Below the pieces are notes generated by a model. It was given only the letters and a program-made list of their open reading frames with translations. It ran no database searches and was not told where the DNA came from. DNA of 45,594 bases from Calothrix sp. CSU_2_0 (lineage in GTDB: Bacteria; Cyanobacteriota; Cyanobacteriia; Cyanobacteriales; Nostocaceae), in the NCBI GenBank assembly GCA_012034595.1, contig JAAUPE010000048.1:1-45594 (forward strand), written 5' to 3'. How positions within the stretch are numbered: the stretch's first letter is position 1; the number at the start of each line of letters is the position of its first letter. Of this stretch, positions 16,884 to 26,552 are shown piece by piece. A program made the translations under genes and the position numbers.

Positions 16884-17597
16884 TCATCCCATATCAAATA
16901 ACAAAAATTCTGCCGATAATTCAGTTGTAATTGTGAATTGCTGCGAATCATCAATTTGGACGCTATCACCAAGTACAAGCAATTTACGATTAAATACAGC
17001 AACTCCCCGCACCATATACAACCAAGCATATCTATTAGGTTGTAAATTGTATTTGACGTAATCTCCAGCTTTCAAATAACAGCGATATATTTTAATATCT
17101 TGGTTAATTGTCATCAGACTATTGCTTGTGTCTGGAGATGCTAATAGTAATAGCTTGCCATTATTTATCTCTGTCGGTAAACTTTGCTGCTGATATTTTG
17201 GTTGAATTTTATTATTAGCATTAATCCAAATGCTGAGGAAGTGAGTAGATTTGAATCTACAAGGATTTAATACGTTATAAATCATGCTAGTCTTGGCAGT
17301 GCATATGCCCACTTCTCCAGCTTCAATTAATGACTTTTTTCCTAAACTATCTTGATGTTCGAGTTTTCCTTGTATCACATAGGTAATGATTTCCGTATTG
17401 CAATGATTTTGGCAATAGAATTCTTGACCGGGATAGAGATGACTGTCATTAATTACTTGTAAACTTCTAAAACCCATCCGTTCGGGGTCGAAAAAACTTC
17501 CAAAAGAAAAGGTGTGGTGAGTTTCCATACTTTTCTTTTTAGTATTGCCTCGTTTCCAATATTTGTGGATGATATTTTGTGTTGTGTTGGCAAGCAT
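16884..17597 (-). CDS. pirin family protein with altered metal site
   Basis: A 237-residue bicupin of the pirin/YhhW group: HHTFSFGSFFDPERMGF (27-43), VINDSHLYPG and EIITYVIQGKLEHQDSLG are clearly conserved. Canonical pirins bind one metal through H-x-H and a later H-x-E. Here the first motif reads CQNHCNTE (first His replaced by Gln) and the region of the later ligands reads MIYNVLN, so at most one His of the usual four ligands remains. Known pirins act as quercetinases or transcription cofactors; this one is probably not an oxygenase. It is codirectional with the downstream MATE gene. A longer or shorter N-terminus is possible; the ATG at 17597 was kept. Confidence 0.82.
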   Translation of the reverse strand: MLANTTQNIIHKYWKRGNTKKKSMETHHTFSFGSFFDPERMGFRSLQVINDSHLYPGQEFYCQNHCNTEIITYVIQGKLEHQDSLGKKSLIEAGEVGICTAKTSMIYNVLNPCRFKSTHFLSIWINANNKIQPKYQQQSLPTEINNGKLLLLASPDTSNSLMTINQDIKIYRCYLKAGDYVKYNLQPNRYAWLYMVRGVAVFNRKLLVLGDSVQIDDSQQFTITTELSAEFLLFDMG

Positions 17598-17756
17598 GTC
17601 TAACTCCCGATATTTTCGTAAATGTAGAAAATGTAGATAGCAATTAGGTAATTAGGGAGGAAAACCCCTTATTTTTATGCGCCAAAAAAAGGGGTAATGG
17701 GAGGTCAAAACTAGAAACTTGAAGCAGAATTAGAAAGACTTGGTATCAAGTGTCAA

Positions 17757-18377
17757 TCAATTGAGATGCAAAATTATTTCTGCTTTTTTATCCATCATGT
17801 GAAACTTTTGGGAAACAAACCAATTTTGAATTTCCAAATAACTACTATTTTCTAATTCACCTATATCTACAGGGTCAAGTCCTAAATGTTCGATCAATTC
17901 TTCAGCGATTACTTTTGCTTTTATATCGTTACCACAATAGTAACCAGCAAATGATTGATTAAGAACATTATGTTGATTTCGACATAGAAATTCAGGGAAG
18001 TAAAATAAACATCCTACTACTTTTGCGCTGGGTGCAAGTTGAGTAATTTTTTCCGCAACAGACTCTCCTACTTCCAGAAGGTTTCTATCTAATTTAGTCG
18101 GAATCGGACAACAAAGAATTATTTTGTTAGCAAGTGAACCAACAGACGATAAGGCATTTTCTACCGCTTCAGAAGGAACAGTTATCATGACAACATCACC
18201 GAATTTGACTGCATCGGTAGGAGTACCCGCACGGGCATTAAGTCCGATTGATTCTGCTAAACTTTGTAAATAGGCTTTGTCACGACCGTAACTAAATAGA
18301 ATTTGGTGTCCTTTAGCTGCCCAAATTTTCCCCAAGTATGTTCCTATATTCCCTGCACCGATAATACCTATCTTCAT
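17757..18377 (-). CDS. NADP-binding oxidoreductase of the F420-dependent NADP reductase type
   Basis: A 206-residue single-domain Rossmann protein. The N-terminal GIIGAGNIGTYLG (residues 4-16) is the nucleotide-binding loop; FSYGRD follows the second strand, and VVMITVPSEAV matches the family's third-strand signature. It belongs to the group annotated as coenzyme F420-dependent NADP oxidoreductase or NADPH-dependent reductase. Cyanobacteria do make F420-related cofactors (F0 for photolyase), but use of F420 here is not implied. It is codirectional with pirin (160 bases) and AraC (275 bases). Confidence 0.78.
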   Translation of the reverse strand: MKIGIIGAGNIGTYLGKIWAAKGHQILFSYGRDKAYLQSLAESIGLNARAGTPTDAVKFGDVVMITVPSEAVENALSSVGSLANKIILCCPIPTKLDRNLLEVGESVAEKITQLAPSAKVVGCLFYFPEFLCRNQHNVLNQSFAGYYCGNDIKAKVIAEELIEHLGLDPVDIGELENSSYLEIQNWFVSQKFHMMDKKAEIILHLN

Positions 18378-18652
18378 AAATGCCCCCTAAAGTAGTGAAA
18401 ATACCTACCTAGTTTTGTCTAAATTTTTAGACTTAACCTGTGATGAAAATCTGCTGTGTTCTGGTTTTGATTGAAGCCATTTTCTTGACAGGTAATATTG
18501 TGGAGATGCGATTAAACTACGTCTCCACAAATGTATTTTTGCCTTCTTTCTGCAATTGATATCAGCTAGCTATATAACAGGTTAGCCATGCAACGATAAA
18601 TTTACTTTAGAAGGTATGACAGTAAGCTGTATAGAAAAATGCTGCTATTTAT

Positions 18653-19642
18653 TTAGAATGAACTTGCTATTTTTCCAAAGTTCTTTCTAGGTAACAATTC
18701 CAAGCATTTACCATTGGCTGATGCCAAATTATTAATCTGATTGCTATTTCGCATTGCTTGCGGAGTAATCCCAAATTTGCGTTTAAAATAACGTGTCAGA
18801 TGACTTTGGTCGCTAAAACCACATCTACTGGAAATTTCCCCTAGACTCATATCTTGACGTTGCAACATTTGCTTTGCCCGTTCTAGACGTTCTGCAATGA
18901 CATAATTGTAGGGGGTCATACCCATAGATTGTTTAAAGAAGCGAATGAAGTAATATTGACTCATCCCAACAGCAGTTGCTATTTCGGATAGTTTAATATT
19001 TTCTTCGAGGTGAGCTTGGATATACTCGATCGCTTGTCTGAGTCTATAGCTAGATAAACCTTCTGTGTCGCTTTGTAAGTGTAGTTTTCTAGCGCTGTAG
19101 TGTTTCAACAAATGTACGGTTAAAGTTGCAGCTAGTGATTCTGCATAAATGTTTCCCATCGAATATTCCGACTCAATATCGGCTTTAAGGGCTAACATAA
19201 TATGCTTAATGAGAGAATCAGTAATGGCAACCTGGGCAATTAATTCAATCTCATTGTCATCTAGTAATTCATGGGAAATTTGCTTTACAAATTCAGGACA
19301 AAGTGTCAAAATTAAAAACTCTGCATTTTTATCCCAAGCTACCCAATTTTGAATATTTGCTGGTATTATTCCAATACTTCCATTACTGATGGGGTAGTTA
19401 CCAAATCTACCACCTAAGCGAGACTTGAGTTGTAATGGAAAATCTGTCTGGTTTAAGTTTAACCAGAGGAGATGATGGGAATAATAATGTTCTGGACATT
19501 CGTGGGCAGAAGTTTGATAGTGGGCAAGGAAGACATGCTTCCAAGCTGCATTCTGACTCGTCAGTATAGGTAAATGCGATAACAGCCGTTTTGAGTCCTC
19601 TGGTTGTTTTAGATCAAGAACTAAAGCTTTGTCATTAATCAT
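18653..19642 (-). CDS. AraC family transcriptional regulator
   Basis: A ~329-residue regulator. The C-terminal ~100 residues hold two helix-turn-helix motifs: LSEIATAVGMSQYYFIRFFKQSMGMTPYNYV and LGEISSRCGFSDQSHLTRYFKRKFGITPQ, the classic AraC/XylS signature. The N-terminal ~190 residues resemble a cupin-type sensing domain. The ATG at 19642 has AAGG 8 bases upstream and is preferred to the GTG at 19651. It may control the F420-reductase-like and pirin genes downstream or its own promoter; the upstream spacer shares a 15-mer with the export gene leader. Confidence 0.88.
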   Translation of the reverse strand: MINDKALVLDLKQPEDSKRLLSHLPILTSQNAAWKHVFLAHYQTSAHECPEHYYSHHLLWLNLNQTDFPLQLKSRLGGRFGNYPISNGSIGIIPANIQNWVAWDKNAEFLILTLCPEFVKQISHELLDDNEIELIAQVAITDSLIKHIMLALKADIESEYSMGNIYAESLAATLTVHLLKHYSARKLHLQSDTEGLSSYRLRQAIEYIQAHLEENIKLSEIATAVGMSQYYFIRFFKQSMGMTPYNYVIAERLERAKQMLQRQDMSLGEISSRCGFSDQSHLTRYFKRKFGITPQAMRNSNQINNLASANGKCLELLPRKNFGKIASSF

Positions 19643-20174
19643 GGATTGCACCTTGATGTTTGCTTGCGATACTCTTATGAGTCGCAGTTGTCCTCGTTAG
19701 TTGGTGGAAAGCAAAACGAATTAAAACGAAATCATCAATCGCTTTTAGCGAATCAATCCAAAAAGGGGGAACACAATATTGCACCAACTAACAGTAATAC
19801 TTATACAAGATAATTGCAGAAAGCATCACAAAATAATTCAGTATGGGTATTTTTTAATATAAATAATAATAATACTTTAGCAAGGCAAATTATTTACATA
19901 AATAAATAGACAAAAAAGCAACTTTATGAATGTTACGGAGGAATAGCATTTTGATGGAATTTGAGTTGTTTTATCCGTAGAGAATTAGCTAAAAAAATAA
20001 CTAATTATTATTTGAAATTAATTTAATATTTAATACTTTTAGAGTTGATTGATAACAAAAAATGTATTGCGATCAAATTTTCTGTGTTTCCGTTTCTTCC
20101 TGTTTTCTCGTCTTGAGAAAATCTGAAACTGAAACAGTTAAAATTAATCACATAGGCGATGTAGACGAGTATAA
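19643..20174. other. spacer upstream of the AraC gene
   Basis: About 530 bases, no gene. It contains ATATTGCACCAACTA at 19776-19790, identical to the sequence in the leader of the export gene at 9183-9197. The rest is AT-rich with no recognisable element. Confidence 0.5.
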
Positions 20175-20780
20175 TTACTGTTCAAAAGAAGCTGAGTTAG
20201 ATGTTTGACAACGGCGAAAAACTCGAAAATAGAAAAATCCAGTTATATAAATCAAATTTACCGCAATAATGACTACTTTGCTAATCCAAGATTGTTGTAA
20301 CGGGAAAATATAAAGACTTGCGATTAAAACTAATAATTTCTCGACCAAGCCCACAATTTTACCATGATGTTTGACATCCCAGTAAGAAATAGGACTAATA
20401 AAACGATAATTGCTGAAAGGTAAAAAATGCCTATGAGCATCATCATTGTGAACGGGAAAGTCACCTAAACAATGTAGTAAAGCACTGAAAAGAGTAATTT
20501 CAACTTGCCAATAACCAAAACAATGGACTGTCAAAATCCCAACTAAGAATAATGGTATTGAATGAAATCCGTGAATAATATTTTGCCAGAAAGGAGTAAA
20601 GTAGATTTTCGTCCAGATTTGCGCTTCCGGTTGACGACGGACGAATTTTGCCCAGAAGTACATCACAAACATGGGAATATCGGGTAAAACCGCACCAAAA
20701 ACAATGGGAAGAGTCGCTTGATGTTGTACAGGTGTAATCAAAATTGCTAAATTCATGATCGCATGACTTGGTGTATTCAT
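20175..20780 (-). CDS. membrane protein resembling YdjM-type metal-dependent hydrolases
   Basis: A ~201-residue membrane protein starting at TPSHAIMNLAIL. It has GAVLPDIPMF (near 30), an FHSIPLF segment, and a striking HCLGDFPVHNDDAHRHFLP motif that supplies several His and Asp residues suited to bind a metal, then RFISPISYWDVKHHG. At least four hydrophobic helices surround these. The pattern resembles the YdjM/DUF457-like membrane-bound hydrolase group and zinc-dependent phospholipase C, but substrate and activity are unknown. The ATG at 20780 begins at the family-like N-terminus; upstream ATGs at 20825 and 20846 would add unrelated residues. Confidence 0.6.
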   Translation of the reverse strand: MNTPSHAIMNLAILITPVQHQATLPIVFGAVLPDIPMFVMYFWAKFVRRQPEAQIWTKIYFTPFWQNIIHGFHSIPLFLVGILTVHCFGYWQVEITLFSALLHCLGDFPVHNDDAHRHFLPFSNYRFISPISYWDVKHHGKIVGLVEKLLVLIASLYIFPLQQSWISKVVIIAVNLIYITGFFYFRVFRRCQTSNSASFEQ

Positions 20781-20933
20781 CTTGGTATATTCATAAATAT
20801 CTTTAATCCCTTCCCCGTTGGACATTTCCCTTGTATGATTTTTCAACAGACAAAGTAATTTTACAGTTATTTTAACTTTGCTCCCTTGCGAAACCTATCG
20901 CGGCATTTGGTAAAGTTATCCAACTCCATAATC

Positions 20934-22298
20934 ATGCACAAATCTCTTTGGTTCACTACTACCCTATCTTGTGTTTTACTTGGATTCACAAGTGGATGTT
21001 CTTTATTAAACTCGTCATCCTCCACGTCTTCACAGTCAGGAAATCAGAATCCAGTCAATGCGATCGCAGCAATTAAAAAACCAGAATTACCCCTAATTGT
21101 CGCACCAGAGAACCCCGATCCCATCATAAACGCCAAAGCCTTACAATATGTCAAATCCCTAGCTCCCCACGGTTCTCCCCAACAATCCCACGGCATTTGG
21201 ATTCAATCTGACGATAAACTATTGGCAAATCATCTCGGTACTACCCCTGTTACTGCTGCTTCTATTAGTAAAGTTGCCACAACCCTAGCAACATTAAAAA
21301 CCTTGGGTGCAGAACATGTATTTGTAACGCAAATTGGCACAACTGGAGCAATTGAAAACGGTGTTATCAAGGGTGATTTGGTCATTCAAGGTGGTGAAGA
21401 TGCTTTTTTTGTTTCCGAAGAAGCGATCGCATTGGGTAATACCCTGAATCAAATGGGGATTAAGCAAATTACAGGTGATTTAATTATCACTGGTAAGTTT
21501 TATATGAACTTCAGTCGCAACCCATCTACGGTAGGTAATCTACTGAAAATGGGATTAAATAACCAAACCTGGAATCCAGGATTTATCAATGCACATAAAT
21601 CATTACCACCTGAAACCCCAAAACCGCAAGTGATTATTAATGGTAAAGTCAAAACCTTACCCACAGTACCAGCTAACTTTAAATTATTAGTGCGTCACAA
21701 TTCCTATCCCCTGGCAGAATTGTTGAAAAAAATGAATAATTTCAGCAATAATGCAATGGCAGAAATGCTTGCAGACTCAGTTGGGGGAGCAAAAGTAGTC
21801 GCTCAAAAAGCAGCGACAGCAGCAGAAGTACCGCAAAATGAAATTTATCTCGTCAACGGTTCGGGGTTGACATACGCAAACAAAATATCTCCCCGTGCTG
21901 CGATCGCAATGTTTCGGGCAATTGAAAAACACCTCCAGCAGCAAAATATGACGGTTGCAGACGTGTTTACAGTGATTGGACAGGATGGAGGAATCCTCAA
22001 ACCTCGTGGTATTCCCAAGCTTGCCGTAGTCAAGTCGGGTAGTTTGGATAACACTAGCGCATTAATTGGAGCATTGCCTACGCAAAACCGAGGTACAGTT
22101 TGGTTTGCGATTATGAATTTTAGCGGTAATTTAGTGCAATTCCGCAAGCGGCAAGATACTTTTTTGACTAGTTTAGTCAATGAATGGGGAACAGTAACTA
22201 TACCACCACCAGAGTTAACACCAAATCCAGCACGGAAGAATAAAATCTCCCAAAGTGAAATAATTGGTACACAGCAACCAGCAGTGACTAATCAGTAA
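20934..22298 (+). CDS. dacB: D-alanyl-D-alanine carboxypeptidase (PBP4/DacB family)
   Basis: A ~454-residue class C low-molecular-mass penicillin-binding protein. The catalytic triad of motifs is visible: SISK (S-x-x-K), SNN in NNFSNNAMAEML, and KSG in AVVKSGSLDN. The N-terminus LWFTTTLSCVLLGFTSGCSLL resembles a lipoprotein signal, so the enzyme is probably membrane-anchored in the periplasm, where it trims or cleaves peptidoglycan cross-bridges. The ATG at 20934 is preferred to the TTG at 20886 because it places the signal at the N-terminus. It is followed on the same strand by an L,D-transpeptidase, giving a cell-wall pair, and is divergent from the membrane protein upstream. Confidence 0.88.
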   Translation: MHKSLWFTTTLSCVLLGFTSGCSLLNSSSSTSSQSGNQNPVNAIAAIKKPELPLIVAPENPDPIINAKALQYVKSLAPHGSPQQSHGIWIQSDDKLLANHLGTTPVTAASISKVATTLATLKTLGAEHVFVTQIGTTGAIENGVIKGDLVIQGGEDAFFVSEEAIALGNTLNQMGIKQITGDLIITGKFYMNFSRNPSTVGNLLKMGLNNQTWNPGFINAHKSLPPETPKPQVIINGKVKTLPTVPANFKLLVRHNSYPLAELLKKMNNFSNNAMAEMLADSVGGAKVVAQKAATAAEVPQNEIYLVNGSGLTYANKISPRAAIAMFRAIEKHLQQQNMTVADVFTVIGQDGGILKPRGIPKLAVVKSGSLDNTSALIGALPTQNRGTVWFAIMNFSGNLVQFRKRQDTFLTSLVNEWGTVTIPPPELTPNPARKNKISQSEIIGTQQPAVTNQ

Positions 22299-22570
22299 TT
22301 TAGATTAAATAGGGTGGGGGTTTACCTACCTTTTGCGAATATTTTATAAAATAAAATGTCTCAACCAATCATACTATTAGGAGGTCGGGTAAATACTGCC
22401 CTCTTAGTGCATATTTATTTGATGTTCTCTAATTTGCTGATTGTGAAGTCTAAAATTTAAAGTTTAAAATCTATAATCAAATTCAATATATAAGTAATAT
22501 CAGTATCTATCAAAAGAGATTCGGAATAGTTAAACTAGAAAGACTGTTCCCTATCCAAGTCTATTCAAGT

Positions 22571-23268
22571 ATGCGTTACTATAGTTTTCTCAGTAAAAAC
22601 TCCCACGTTCATTTTATAATTCGCATAATTCTAGTTTTATTACCTATACCTCTTTTGTATGTATTGCTTTCGCGTTTTGGCTATGTAATTCCATTAACAG
22701 ATATTCCATCAGTGTTGTGCATTGGTGGTTGTCAATCGCAGTCGGCATTTCATAATCCTCTTCGGGAAAATCAAACTTTAATGATAATCAAGTGTTAAAT
22801 AAATTAATTAACGAACCTATTGATAAAAGTAAAACTTCGATATTGATTGAAAAATCGCAATATCGACTAACCATTTATTACAATAAAAAACCAATAAAAT
22901 CTTATCCTGTGGTGTTTGGTGAAAATTTTCAAGGAGATAAATTACATGAAGGTGATTACCGCACTCCGGAAGGAATTTTTCGTATTAAAGATTTATATCC
23001 ACATTCGCAATGGTCAAAATTTATGTGGTTAGATTATCCAAATGCAGCATCTTGGAAGAAGCATTTACAAGAGAAAACACAAGGTTATATTAATTTTTTC
23101 CTACCGATTGGTGGTGCAGTTGGTATTCATGGAGTTCCTCAAGGAGATGATGAAATTATAGACAAGCGTCAAAATTGGACTTGGGGTTGTCCATCGTTAA
23201 AAAATCAAGATGTTGACGAAATATATGAAGTTGTCCAAAAAGGAACATTGGTAGAAATTTTGCCGTAA
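22571..23268 (+). pseudogene. L,D-transpeptidase (YkuD domain), frame broken by one base
   Basis: The first frame (22571-22798) encodes an N-terminal anchor (FIIRIILVLLPIPLLYVLL) and linker. The second (to 23268) encodes a YkuD domain: ILIEKSQYRLTIYY, YRTPEG, HGVPQGD and the catalytic WTWGCPSLKN. Adding one T to the TTT run at 22777-22779 joins them as ENQTFNDNQVLNKL and gives a 233-codon gene of normal design. Read as is, the second frame could start only at a GTG (22792) and would lack the export anchor. The variant TWGCPSLKN in place of SHGCxR distinguishes this subfamily from the L,D-transpeptidase at 7112. It lies downstream of the PBP4-type gene. Confidence 0.78.
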
Positions 23269-23279
23269 AGCATTACTGG

Positions 23280-23408
23280 AGGTAGGAATCAGGAGTCAGG
23301 AATCAGGAATCAGGAGTTAGGAGTTAGGAGTTAGAAATTAGGAGTCAGGAGTTAGGAGTTAGGAGTTAGGAGTTAGGAGTTAGGAGTTAGGAATCAGTAA
23401 TTAGGAAT
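23280..23408. repeat. tandem GTTAGGAG-type octamer array
   Basis: Many near-perfect copies of an eight-base unit (GTTAGGAG with TCAGGAA/TCAGGAG variants). It belongs to the short tandemly repeated sequences common in heterocystous cyanobacteria. Not a CRISPR array, since there are no spacers. Confidence 0.85.
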
Positions 23409-23539
23409 CAATTATATAAATTTGAAAAATTATTGCGACATCTGGAGTGGTGACAAGCTTATGTAGTAGATATTTCATAATCAAAAATCTAAAATGGTTT
23501 AGAAATCAGTAACTAAAAATAACTATCAACTAATAATAT

Positions 23540-25134
23540 ATGACTTTATGCATTAATCCCAATTGTACTAAGCCAGAAAATAAACAAGACAATCGTTTTT
23601 GTGCAAATTGTGGTTCCGAATTATTACTAGCTGGAAGATATCGAGTTATTAAACAAATTAAAAGCGATAATTCAGGCTGTGAGTACGAAGTAGAGGAAAT
23701 CAGTAATAATAACATCAAAAATTTGCAAACTTTGATATCTAATGATTCTCAAGAGATTGAATATTTTCATCAAACAGCCGAAGTTTTAAAGCAATTAAAT
23801 CATCCTGGTTTACCAAAAGTAGAAATTGATGGTTGCTTTGTTTATTTCCCCCGCGATAAAACCGTGCCTTTGCATTGTTTAATAATGGAAAAGCTTGATG
23901 GATTGAGTTTGGATAAATATTTATTAGATGAATCTCTATTAAATGAAACTTATCCACCAGAAAACCATTCTAAAAATAAAAATATAGATGAGAACTTAGC
24001 AGTTAATTGGTTACAACAAATCACAGAAATACTGCAACAAATCCATAATCAAAATCTATTACATTTACAGATACAACCAGCAAATATTTTACTTAAACAA
24101 AACGGAAATTTAGCACTTATAGGCTTTGGGAAACCAAGAATAAATAAACAAATACCATTATTGCTGCTTATATTCCACCCGAACAAATTAATAATAACGC
24201 TGTACCGCAATCTGATTTTTTTGCTTTAGGACGTACCTTTGCTTTTCTGATTACAGGTAAATCTCCAATATCCCATCTCGAACTGTACGAACCAACTTTA
24301 GAAAATGATATTTCTTCCAATAATAATCCAAATAACGATCCGAATAATCAAGAATTAAATAATAACTGGCATAATTACGCATCACATATATCGCCAAAAA
24401 TAACTAATTTGCTCGATAGAATGATGTCATCAGCACCAATAAACCGTCCCCAAAACACGCAGGAAATTTTACAAACTTTAGCAGAACTAAATACAACGAC
24501 TACCTCCTCAAACATTTCCCAAATTACCCAAAATCCATCTATTTCCATACCCCAAAAAACTAAATTTTCCTGGCATTTTTTGTTTAATTGGATAATTGCG
24601 ATCGCAACTGGTGGAATTATTGGAGGTTTGGTTGGTTTTGTCGCTGGTTTCCTAGCAGAATTTATCCTTGGTGCAGCTTTTAAAAATACAACGATTGGTT
24701 TTATCTTTGCTGGATCGATATTTGGTTTAATGACTGGAATCGGAATTGGATTAATGCAAAGTTTATTACTGCGACAAAATGGTTTTAAATTGCGTTGGTG
24801 GTTTTTAGTGACGATTTTAGGATTTACAATTGAAGGTATTGTGAGTGTTTTTACTGGAAATTATGGGACACAAAATGGATTCTTTTTTATCCCAGGTTTA
24901 GCAGTGGGAATGTTTCAATGGTGGGTATTACAGCGATACGTACAACCTGCTTTTTGGTGGATATTAGCAAGCGTTGCTGGTGGTGGAGTTGGAGTTGGAA
25001 TTAATAAAGCCGTAAATTATTATTTAGGTAACACTTATAGTATTTTTGGTATTGTGTTGGGTTTATTTGGTTTTGGAATAGTTACAGGTATTGTTTTACA
25101 ACTTTTATTGATGCGCTATCAAAAACTACCCTAG
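23540..25134 (+). pseudogene. zinc-ribbon pseudokinase with membrane domain, frame broken by one base
   Basis: Two frames (23540-24229, and the next frame from 24148 to 25134) join into a 532-codon protein if one A is added to the AAA at 24150-24152, giving NKQNTIIAAYIPPEQ. Order: a Cys4 zinc ribbon (CINPNC...FCANCG, residues 4-28), a protein-kinase-like domain (~30-300), then a multi-helix, glycine-rich membrane domain (about 340-525). Cyanobacterial Ser/Thr kinases often carry this ribbon, but here the catalytic parts are lost: no glycine loop, HRD replaced by HLQ, DFG replaced by GFG. YIPPEQ and DFFALGRTF mark the retained C-lobe. It probably binds a partner or ligand without phosphorylating. 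Confidence 0.7.
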
Positions 25135-25157
25135 AGACGTTACATGTAACGTCTCTA
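25132..25157. terminator. perfect 26-base palindrome between convergent genes
   Basis: A perfect inverted repeat centred at 25144/25145 with arms of 13 bases (TAGAGACGTTACA and its complement). It follows the pseudokinase stop and faces the end of the flavodoxin gene, so it could terminate both transcripts. It belongs to the AGAGACGT palindrome family also seen near 6108, 37765 and 42011. Confidence 0.55.
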
Positions 25158-25166
25158 CAATCATAT

Positions 25167-25757
25167 TTACTTTTTAAACTTCTGCAACATCTCAGCCATT
25201 CTGATACCCAATCTTTCTGCCGTCAATTTATCACCAGAATCGATTTCCGCATTTTTTCCACTCATATCCATCGCAGATTGTCCCATTACCCCCATAAATG
25301 AACCCAAACGGTTCACACCATCATCTTTACCATAATAAAAACTCGGCATATCTCCCACATTCACCCAAATCATACTGTGCTGTGAAGCATTAATTGCCAA
25401 ATACAGTAATGTACCTTGCTTATCACCACTTAGAGAACTCGAATGGGTAAAACCTGCTGCTAATTTATCCTTCCAACCTTGTCGTAACCAAACTTCGCTT
25501 GCAGCATCAATAAAAGCTTTAAATTGCCCAGCAGCACCACCCATATAAGTCGGGGAACCAAATATAATTGCATCAGCTTGGTTCAATTTTTCTAACATTG
25601 CGTCATCTTGCCAACGTCCATTGACAATTTGTTCTCCAGTGATACGCAATAATTCAGCAGTTGTTCCCGAAACATGATTCGCACCACTTGCGATCGCATC
25701 TGCCATAAGATGGGTATGACCAGTACCTGAGAAATAAACGATTGCAATATTTGGCAT
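25167..25757 (-). CDS. flavodoxin family / NADPH-dependent FMN reductase-like protein
   Basis: A ~196-residue flavodoxin-fold protein. The N-terminal IAIVYFSGTGHT (residues 4-15) is the FMN phosphate loop. FGSPTYMGGAAGQFKAFID (about 66-84) is the conserved WrbA/flavodoxin flavin-binding segment, and a second flavin-contact loop FTHSSSLSGDKQGTL follows. It probably carries out two-electron reductions of quinones or similar compounds using NAD(P)H. The ATG at 25757 has GAGG 6 bases upstream; the TTG at 25763 is less likely. The pseudokinase gene is convergent. Confidence 0.85.
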   Translation of the reverse strand: MPNIAIVYFSGTGHTHLMADAIASGANHVSGTTAELLRITGEQIVNGRWQDDAMLEKLNQADAIIFGSPTYMGGAAGQFKAFIDAASEVWLRQGWKDKLAAGFTHSSSLSGDKQGTLLYLAINASQHSMIWVNVGDMPSFYYGKDDGVNRLGSFMGVMGQSAMDMSGKNAEIDSGDKLTAERLGIRMAEMLQKFKK

Positions 25758-25886
25758 AATCAACCTCGTATCTCTTATATTTGCTAGATATTTGATTACC
25801 GAGGTTGATACTAAAGCAAATGCCTACCGAAGTAAAGTAGTTACCAAAAAGTAACTATAAAAATCTTGGTATTTGAAGAGTTTAGG

Positions 25887-26552
25887 CTAGTTAGATTTGA
25901 GATTTGAATTAGGAACCAAAGCAACAGCTATTTTGCGTTGACGTTTAACTCCACCAGCAACTAATGTTAACATCAAGAATCCAGCTACAGTGGTGGTAGG
26001 TTCTGGAACTTCCACAACCAATTTTACATTATCAAAACCTGCAATACTTTCAGTTCCACTTCCTGAAAGTTTATAAACGAGATTGAAAGTTCCTTCACCT
26101 TGAGCTTGGAAAACATCCTTAAAAATCTTTGTGAAATCTAAGTTAAATTGACCACCATCATTATCTGGCAATAATGTAGTTAGTAGATTTTGTGTACTTC
26201 CTTTCTGGAGAAATAATTGAAAAGTATCGTTACTCTTTTTTTGATTAAATGCGTAATCGGATGAGACTTTGATAGATTTTAGTCTGCCGATAACAGCACT
26301 ATTAATAAATGGGGAAGCTCCAGAAGTCGCAACTCCTCCCTGATTTAATAACCCATAATTCTCATCAAAAATACTCTCAAAAGCACCTACAGATGTTGTT
26401 TCACCGTTTGTGTATGTGAAATTTTCTAATGGCAAAGGCAAAGGAATTAATGTTGCTTGTGAAGATTTTGCGGATATTACACTAGATAAACCAACCATGC
26501 TAACAGTAACAGCAGTAATGCTTACATGCTTGAAAAGAGTGGTATTCAACAT
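25887..26552 (-). CDS. PEP-CTERM sorting domain protein
   Basis: A 221-residue secreted protein. Residues 1-33 form a signal peptide (SITAVTVSMVGLSSVISA...). The body is a beta-rich domain containing a FDNVKLVVE strand. The C-terminus has the PEP-CTERM signal: VPEPTTTV, a hydrophobic helix AGFLMLTLVAGG, then a basic cluster KRQRK. Exosortases cut at or near PEP and attach such proteins to the envelope. A 16-residue tail follows the basic cluster, longer than usual. The cyanoexosortase B accessory gene at 8029 is the likely functional link. GGAG lies 11 bases before the ATG. Confidence 0.85.
   Translation of the reverse strand: MLNTTLFKHVSITAVTVSMVGLSSVISAKSSQATLIPLPLPLENFTYTNGETTSVGAFESIFDENYGLLNQGGVATSGASPFINSAVIGRLKSIKVSSDYAFNQKKSNDTFQLFLQKGSTQNLLTTLLPDNDGGQFNLDFTKIFKDVFQAQGEGTFNLVYKLSGSGTESIAGFDNVKLVVEVPEPTTTVAGFLMLTLVAGGVKRQRKIAVALVPNSNLKSN

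Noticed and set aside
22763-22790. Programmed -1 ribosomal frameshift in the second L,D-transpeptidase at GGGAAAA
   Set aside because: The heptamer is not in the register needed for -1 slippage in the upstream frame, and one missing T at 22777-22779 gives a better junction.
23280-23408. CRISPR-like array
   Set aside because: The units are 7-8 bases and directly adjacent with no spacers; this is a short tandem repeat.
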